In this document: positions 58,383 to 64,000 of the stretch, piece by piece | Position numbering within the stretch: position 1 is the stretch's first letter | Layout of the letters: every line of letters begins with the position of its first letter | Assembly (NCBI GenBank): GCA_025024175.1 | Contig: QCXZ01000138.1 | Span: forward strand, 51,431,092 to 51,495,091 | Source of the DNA: Rhyzopertha dominica | Lineage: Eukaryota > Arthropoda > Insecta > Coleoptera > Bostrichidae | Direction: 5' to 3' | Length of the DNA stretch: 64,000 nt | Made by a program: the position numbers and the translations under genes | The notes under the pieces: generated by a model | Database searches by the model: none | What the model was told of the DNA's origin: nothing | The model's input: the letters and a program-made list of their open reading frames with translations, nothing else

Positions 58383-59499
58383 TACCTGAGGAGCAATTAA
58401 CAAGATTACAAAATTACGTTCTATTTTTCTAGTTTATGGTTACCTATTTGTATTTGGCCCTTTGCTTTGAAAAAAAATCACATTTTAAATACAATTAAAT
58501 TTTTCAAAATCGTTTGGTTTTAAGTCACCATATGGAGTGATTGATTTTGTAACATAATTTGGAGTATAAAGAATTCTTCCACCTGGAGTTTCTCTTTTGA
58601 CTGAGAGGTGGTATTGTTCTGTTCAGCACCAAAGGACAGCTGTTCTGTTATAGGGGGAACTATACACATGTACCACATGATTTGCTTGACACACATAGAG
58701 CGACTTGGAATATTATTTTCTGGTTGCACACAATTCTGATAAAGAGGGCTGTGTGAAAGTAACAACAAAACACATGAATTGTACGAGTATGCTTACTTTA
58801 CAGTATTAGAAAATTTATTATCATAAATCATTTGCACATTGACCTTTGAGCTTATTTTTTTTTATTATTTCTGAGTTTCATTTTGGTTATGTGTTTTTTC
58901 GTAACCTTTGTAACAGACACAAATTGCATCCTTTTTCCACATAAAGTAAAAGAGCAGTTTCTTTGAAGCCTGTGCTTAGTTTATTAGATAATAGTTAGCA
59001 AATTGTAGCTTTCTGAAATCGTGTTGGCGCAACCTTTCATTTAACAACGCATATTTATCAAAAGTAGTCATTATTGTAAGTGAAATTATTGGTGGTTACT
59101 CCTTTTAATTTAACTGGCAGTTGGTAGCCTGAATTGTTTGAATCAATATCATTAAATTCTTACTGTATTTTCTGTATGTCAATACACAAGCACCCCTCAA
59201 TGTTAACTCAGGAAGGTACTTTATAATCTAAGAATATAATTTCTGCTGAGGACAAAATTAAGTTACCTACAGCTCAAGAGAGCAAGAAGAACAAGAAACA
59301 GAATGACAGGGGTCATTATTATTTACAATAATTGCTTTGAATATTTTTATTGTAAGTAATCTTGGCGCCTTCTGATTTTTCTAGCTTTTGTAAGTTCAAA
59401 AGTGAGATCGTTTTTGGTACCAAAAATAGTAGTAAAATAAGTATTGCTTCTGCAGCTCACATTTACTTTTATTGCATGTGGAATTCGCACCATAATCGC
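58383..59499. other. AT-rich spacer
   Basis: Nothing recognised. Confidence 0.35.
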
Positions 59500-59950
59500 A
59501 GCGGCTTGTTTCAGCACTGCGTTTAAATTTCTTCTGAGCGCCGAACATCCCTCATATTAGGTAATGACGTGTTCAGTGGTTCGCCGGGCGATTTTTCCGC
59601 TCGGTTGGCAAGGCGCGCTTTATCTGCTTTCGGGAGGGCGTGCAAATGGAAGGTGAAAAATTGAGCCGGGCAATTAAAAATGGAACGGAGGGCTGAAAGA
59701 TTTGTAGCTAAATTACTGGGTCGTTATCGTCATCAATATTGTCCGCGGTTCGGCGTTCAACCTTCTAATGAGCATCATTACGTCACGATTGTGCGGTAAC
59801 TGGCGCTGCTACGTCACGTTGGGTTGTCGGTGGTAAAGCTTGTGAGATGAATGTTGAGCCGGACGTCACGATTTCGCGAATCAAGCACCGACAACTAATT
59901 TTGCTGTTGTGTCATTCGCGCTTGGGTTGCTTATATGGAGTGGCATTCAG
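59500..59950. promoter_or_regulatory. GC-rich island with three ACGTCACG boxes
   Basis: ACGTCACG occurs at 59780-59787, 59811-59818 and 59863-59870, all in the same orientation and each containing the CREB/ATF half-site TGACGT on the other strand. The island also contains CGTTATCGTCATC and AATGAGCATCATTA. There is no coding frame. Clustering suggests a bZIP-responsive element, but this is motif inference. Confidence 0.4.
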
Positions 59951-61039
59951 GACATACGTTTCCTGCGAATATTTGATGTAAAATATCCCCTTGCACATGT
60001 GCCACCAGCAACACACATGTATTATTTTTAATCCGCTAAACAGCACGCCAGTGAAAAAATCTGACAGTGACTTTCAATCTATTTGAACCATACGCTTTAG
60101 GTTTATGACGTGAGGCTCAACTTTCATCTCGCAGACTACATGCTATATAGATAAAAGGACAATGCATTCAATTGGTTCTCATTTAAATTAAATGTTGATA
60201 CATACGTGTAGCACCCTTTGAACTGAGCGTGACGCTGCTGCACTGATCTCTAAATAATTTAGAGCACTGATCTGTGCTGCTGTAACCGTTATTTTGAACT
60301 AGTCTGTCAGAGACATCTGTGGGAAACTTTCAAACTTCATATGTACTACCCTTAGACAGTGGCCAGCACGACTCCGTATTCCCATTAATCTATGCACCTC
60401 AACTGTCAAACTGCCATTGTCAGAGGGAACCTCCAATTTGCTCATGTTTCACGTGCTGGGCCGTGCACGTGTTTAACGTGCAGTGTGTGTTTCGAGCAAT
60501 TTCTACGGCTGCCGGAGTTCCCATAAAACGTTTATTTGCATTGTGTTATTGCATTATTTCGACACCATGCCGCCCGGGCGGAACTCGTAACTATGTTTGA
60601 CTTGTCAGTCTAATTAGAAGTGTTCCAATATACGGTTTGGCAAAGAGCAAGGCGGAAAATGAAGGAGAAGTACCGTTACGAAGAAGTCCGGATTGGAGAT
60701 CCACGCGTCGTTTATGAAAAGGTATTTATTGTTATGATGGAAGTAAGTGTTACTGATCTTAATATTAAAGAAAGTCGTTCTTAATAAGAATCACCCGCCG
60801 GCTCAAAAATTGCGAGTCACCTATCCTCATTATTAATTAAAGACATACAACACGTATATTCGCACACTAGAAGGCATCTATTTATCCTAGTCACAGGAAA
60901 CGCAAAAACTTGATCGTTTAGTGTACTTTATCGGGACATAGCATAATAATGAACCAATTGTTTGACCATAAATATTCGCAACTTCTTCTAGGATAGTTTG
61001 TATGGAGCTATCACTACAGTTTGGTGCAATATTTGGCCT
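59951..61039. other. Spacer, nothing recognised
   Basis: Mixed composition. A 93-codon + frame at 60319-60600 shows no domain. Confidence 0.3.
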
Positions 61040-61480
61040 CCTTACACGACTCTTTTAAGTTCGTGCCATATAATTGGCTTATATATAAACTGACACGGCC
61101 GGCGGTAGCCGTAAAACTGTGTGTCCATGGTCTTTAGCCCCAAACTATCAATTCCGAATGTTTTATCAAAACATTTTGTCTTTAGAACCTTCTTTGTATA
61201 ACATTCCTCAAAATATAAGTCATGTTTTAAAAGAAAATCGTTGATTTCTTGTTTATACGAAGAAGTATTTTTTTCAATCTGAGCAGAATGATTAGGCGCA
61301 TTGTCTAATACAATTACTGCATAGGCCGAAAACTTTGGCAGCAGATTATTTTCAAAATAATTATCGAAAACTACAGCTCTCATACTTTCATGGTAATCCA
61401 TCTTTGCGTGCTTCATATTTTTAGCAAACAGGAAGAATGCATTAAATCGATTCAGAAAAACAGGAGCATACACAGGAAAA
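61040..61480 (-). pseudogene. Wide-spaced DDE transposase fragment
   Basis: The minus strand reads FLFAKNMKHAKMDYHESM, NYFENNLLPKFSAYAVIVLD (second catalytic Asp), NAPNHSAQIEKN, EINDFLLKHDLYFEE and, after a frameshift, HTVLRLPP, then PIIWHELKRVV where NPIE is expected. The catalytic Glu position is Ile. Counting through gives about 77 residues between these positions, as in the complete element. The N-terminal part is absent. Confidence 0.75.
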
Positions 61481-61572
61481 GTTGAGTCGGACAGAAGAAG
61501 ATGTACAAATCACCAAGATGATCGCTTTATGACTTTAAGAGTGTTACGTAACAGGGTGAGAAATGAATTGTA

Positions 61573-62886
61573 CGAGGCATGTTTTTTAAGTAAGTACCGT
61601 TTTGCGATTCCGCCGCCGCAGCGCTACGGTCGGCGTTCCGCGCATGCGCGCTGGTTACCTACATCTCTTGTCTACGCACTAACGCCATTACATTTTGATT
61701 CTTCATTGTATACGTTGTTTACTGAGTGTTTAAGATGCCTGCGACAATCGTGAGTCCCGCCAATTGTGAAGTACGGGCTGTTATACGATTTCTTAGTGCT
61801 AAAGGCGTAAAACCGATCGATATTCATCGTGAGATCTGTGAAGTTTACGGACAAAACGTTGTGAGTGATGGAATGGTAAGGAAATGGGTGAGAGCATTTA
61901 AAGATGGCCGCACAAATGTGCATGATGAAGAACGGAGTGGGCGTCCTTCGGTCGTTAATGAAGATTTGGTGCAGAAAGTGAACTAAAAGGTGAGAGAAAA
62001 CAGACGCTTTACAATCTCATCATTGTGCGACTGCTTTCCTCAATATTCTCGTAGTGTTTTGTATCGCATTGTGACCGAGAACTTGAATTACCGGAAATTG
62101 TGTTTACGTTGGGTTCCGAAAATGTTGATGGATTTACACAAAACCCAACGTTTAGGCAGTACATTGACTTTCCTTGAGCGGTACCACAATGAAGGTGAAG
62201 ATTTTTTAGACCAAATTCTTACTGGTGACGAAACATGGGTGGCCTACGTCACACCAGAATCGAAACAACAATCCATGGAATGGCAACATTCATCATCACC
62301 CAAAAAAGTGAAGTTTAAGCAAACAATTTCTGCCCGGAAAATCATGTGCACAGTTTTTTGGGACAGAAAAGGAGTATTGCTAGTGGAGTTTCTGCCTCGT
62401 AATGAGATAATCAATGCAGCGTCTTATTGTAAGACATTGAACAATCTGCGTCGTGCAATCCAGAACAAAAGACGTGGCAAGTTGAGTAAGGGTATCGTTT
62501 TGCTGCATGACAATGCCCGTCCACATGTGGCTAATCGGACCAAAGATCTCATCAAATGTTTTAAATGGGAAACTCTAGATCATCCTCCGTACAGCCCTGA
62601 TCTGGCGCCCAGCGACTACCATTTGTTCCTGCACTTGAAGAAACACCTGGGTGGTCAGCGTCTTCAAGACAATAACGAAGTCGGAACATTTGTGATACAG
62701 TGGTTAACAAGTCAGGCGGCAGAATTTTATGAGGAGGGCATTCAAAAACTGGTGCCTCAATATTCACGGAAATTATGTAGAAAAGTAGATTAAGGTACAG
62801 GCTTTCATGTAAGATAAAATTATTGCGATATCTTTGCACGTCTTTTTTTAATTCCTAAACGGTAATTACTTAAAAAACATGTCTCG
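61573..62886 (+). mobile_element. mariner (DD34D) element, nearly intact
   Basis: Inverted repeats CGAGGCATGTTTTTTAAGTA / CGAGACATGTTTTTTAAGTA (about 30 bp), flanked by TA, enclose 1.31 kb. One gene on the + strand. Best-preserved DNA transposon of the window. Confidence 0.9.
61735..62793 (+). pseudogene. mariner transposase with one in-frame stop
   Basis: ATG at 61735 begins MPATIVSPANCEVRAVIRFL with the bipartite helix-turn-helix. The frame would encode 352 residues, the normal mariner length, but for TAA at 61984-61986. The linker WVPKMLMDLHK matches the WVPHEL motif region. Catalytic aspartates lie in LTGDETWVAY, LLHDNARPHV and YSPDLAPSDYHLF, with 34 residues between the last two. No frameshift seen. 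Apart from the stop codon it looks coding-competent, indicating recent insertion. Confidence 0.9.
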
Positions 62887-63370
62887 TATATTTTGAAGCG
62901 AGGCTACTGATCCTTTTGCACAACACAACAAAACCAACAGGATCCAAAAAACGCCTGTGTTAACGGTGACTTTGTTTTATGTAAATCTTGCTAAATTGGC
63001 AACATGTTTGAAGTTGCTTTTTGTGTCGATCTCGCCATGGCGACGTCTCTCGGAACTGCGGACATGTTTCTCACATTTATCGCATAACCACTTCAGCGGC
63101 TCTTGGTTCTGCAAACGCTTCGATCCATCAATATAAACTCCCAGTGCACTGGAGTATTAGTCTCTTGTGGATTTACGAGATGCTCGTAAATCGCCCGGGC
63201 GTCAATGTGTTAGGTACCCATTCCATCTGAAGCGCTAATTTGGCCTCTCTCCAGACTCTCGACAATGCGGACTCTTAAACCGTGAGAGGCCAGCGCAAAG
63301 GGAACTTTTCAACTCGAACGCATAGTGCAAACAAAACTGGGTATGCGCTTGTCGAAAGGCGGTTCCATGT
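62887..63370. other. GC-rich island with an inverted repeat
   Basis: From about 63000 the sequence is GC-rich and transposon-free. It contains the perfect short palindrome ATTTACGAG-ATG-CTCGTAAAT at 63171-63191. No domain in any frame. Confidence 0.3.
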
Positions 63371-63689
63371 TTTTGTGCAATAAAAAAACTCGGTCGCTTT
63401 TGCTGGGCTAGCGTGCTATTTACTAGTTTAATTTAAAAGCTTTGGTAAAGCGGAATTGAAGAAATATTCAGCTGCTGTTAGTATAATGTATGTATCCTGA
63501 TGTATCTTTGATTTTGTGCCAAAACTGGGAAGGCAAAACGTTTTTTGCTTGTCCTGAAACTAGCATATCATTAATTGGAAAGAAAGTTTATTTTATCTTG
63601 ATTTTGGACTTAGTAGTTCGATGGACAATGATGCCATTCCTTCTTCTTCGATGTTTTAGTTCTTCAACAAATAGAAACACCTAAACATT
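63371..63689. other. AT-rich spacer
   Basis: Nothing recognised. Confidence 0.35.
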
Positions 63690-64000
63690 TACTGCAACTC
63701 AAGGGAAATAATAACAGAGTGAGCAGACAACAGAAGAGAAATATAGCAGTTTTAATGTTAAAATGTCGGTGACGCATATAAAATTACTCATTATAAAGTG
63801 GGTAAGAAGAAGATACAACTGATCAAATGTTATACCTAGATCACGAACAATATTTAAACGCGCTAGGTCTAGGTTATCTAAGGAATAATCATAAATAACT
63901 TTGCTCACCGTTCACTCATAATAAGATTGTCCTGGAGATACAAGCAGTCCCGAACAGATCGTACAAAGTTGTGAAGTTTGCAAGCATCTGCATAAACAAA
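63690..64000 (-). pseudogene. Non-LTR reverse transcriptase fragment, runs off the window
   Basis: The minus strand reads VRDCLYLQDNL, then SKVIYDYSLDN and RLNIVRDLGITFDQLYLLLT. The VRDLGITFD motif is the RT thumb signature also seen as VTLD and VIVN in the other two non-LTR elements. Upstream RT lies beyond position 64000. Confidence 0.6.

Overview
The window looks like insect (at least arthropod) nuclear DNA. It is AT-rich and has no operons, no ribosome-binding sites and no long intact host ORF. It is packed with eukaryotic transposon relics typical of insects: mariner, Tc1/Tc3, DD41D mariner-like, pogo-like, an IS630/Tc1-type family with very wide DDE spacing, Crypton-like tyrosine recombinase, Jockey/CR1-type non-LTR elements, Ty3/gypsy and Penelope-like elements. 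The order of insect cannot be fixed from sequence alone. About twenty isolated N characters are scattered through it.

Layout. 0.5-6.5 kb: a transposase scrap, a non-LTR 3' half, two degenerate hammerhead ribozymes (HHRs), a Penelope-like element (PLE) and a gypsy pol relic. 8.6-14.3 kb: transposase scraps, a second PLE, an array of five identical-length hairpins, a CpG-rich segment and one possible host exon. 17.6-27.4 kb: a tandem duplication, two non-LTR elements, a third PLE, and a 634-bp palindromic insertion that carries two hammerhead ribozymes with canonical cores. 28-44 kb: a long featureless AT-rich stretch, then a DD41D mariner, a foldback element, a Crypton relic and a MITE. 45-64 kb: two DD41D-like copies with complementary deletions, a Tc3-like element with long inverted repeats, pogo-like and Tc1-like relics, a complete wide-spaced DDE element and a nearly intact mariner.

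Host context. Two sites on the + strand (22659/22660 and 47233/47234) have the form branch point, pyrimidine tract, CAG, then GTAAGA or GTATGT. Each is followed 23 or 51 nt later by a GTAAGT donor. This is the architecture of recursive-splicing ratchet points with short RS-exons. I infer that most of the window is a giant intron of a + strand gene, possibly with an exon at 13067-13345. GC-rich, transposon-free islands of 150-600 bp are spread through the window and are candidate intronic cis-regulatory elements.

Most interesting parts: (1) the 25275-25908 insertion, with 191-bp inverted arms differing at one base, a hammerhead ribozyme in the loop, a second one on the opposite strand and a 13-bp target-site duplication; (2) the two ratchet points; (3) the hairpin array, whose units resemble the PLE 3'-terminal hairpin; (4) a wide-spaced DDE transposon family whose proteins begin with M(F/C)RPWE, present in at least six relics here.
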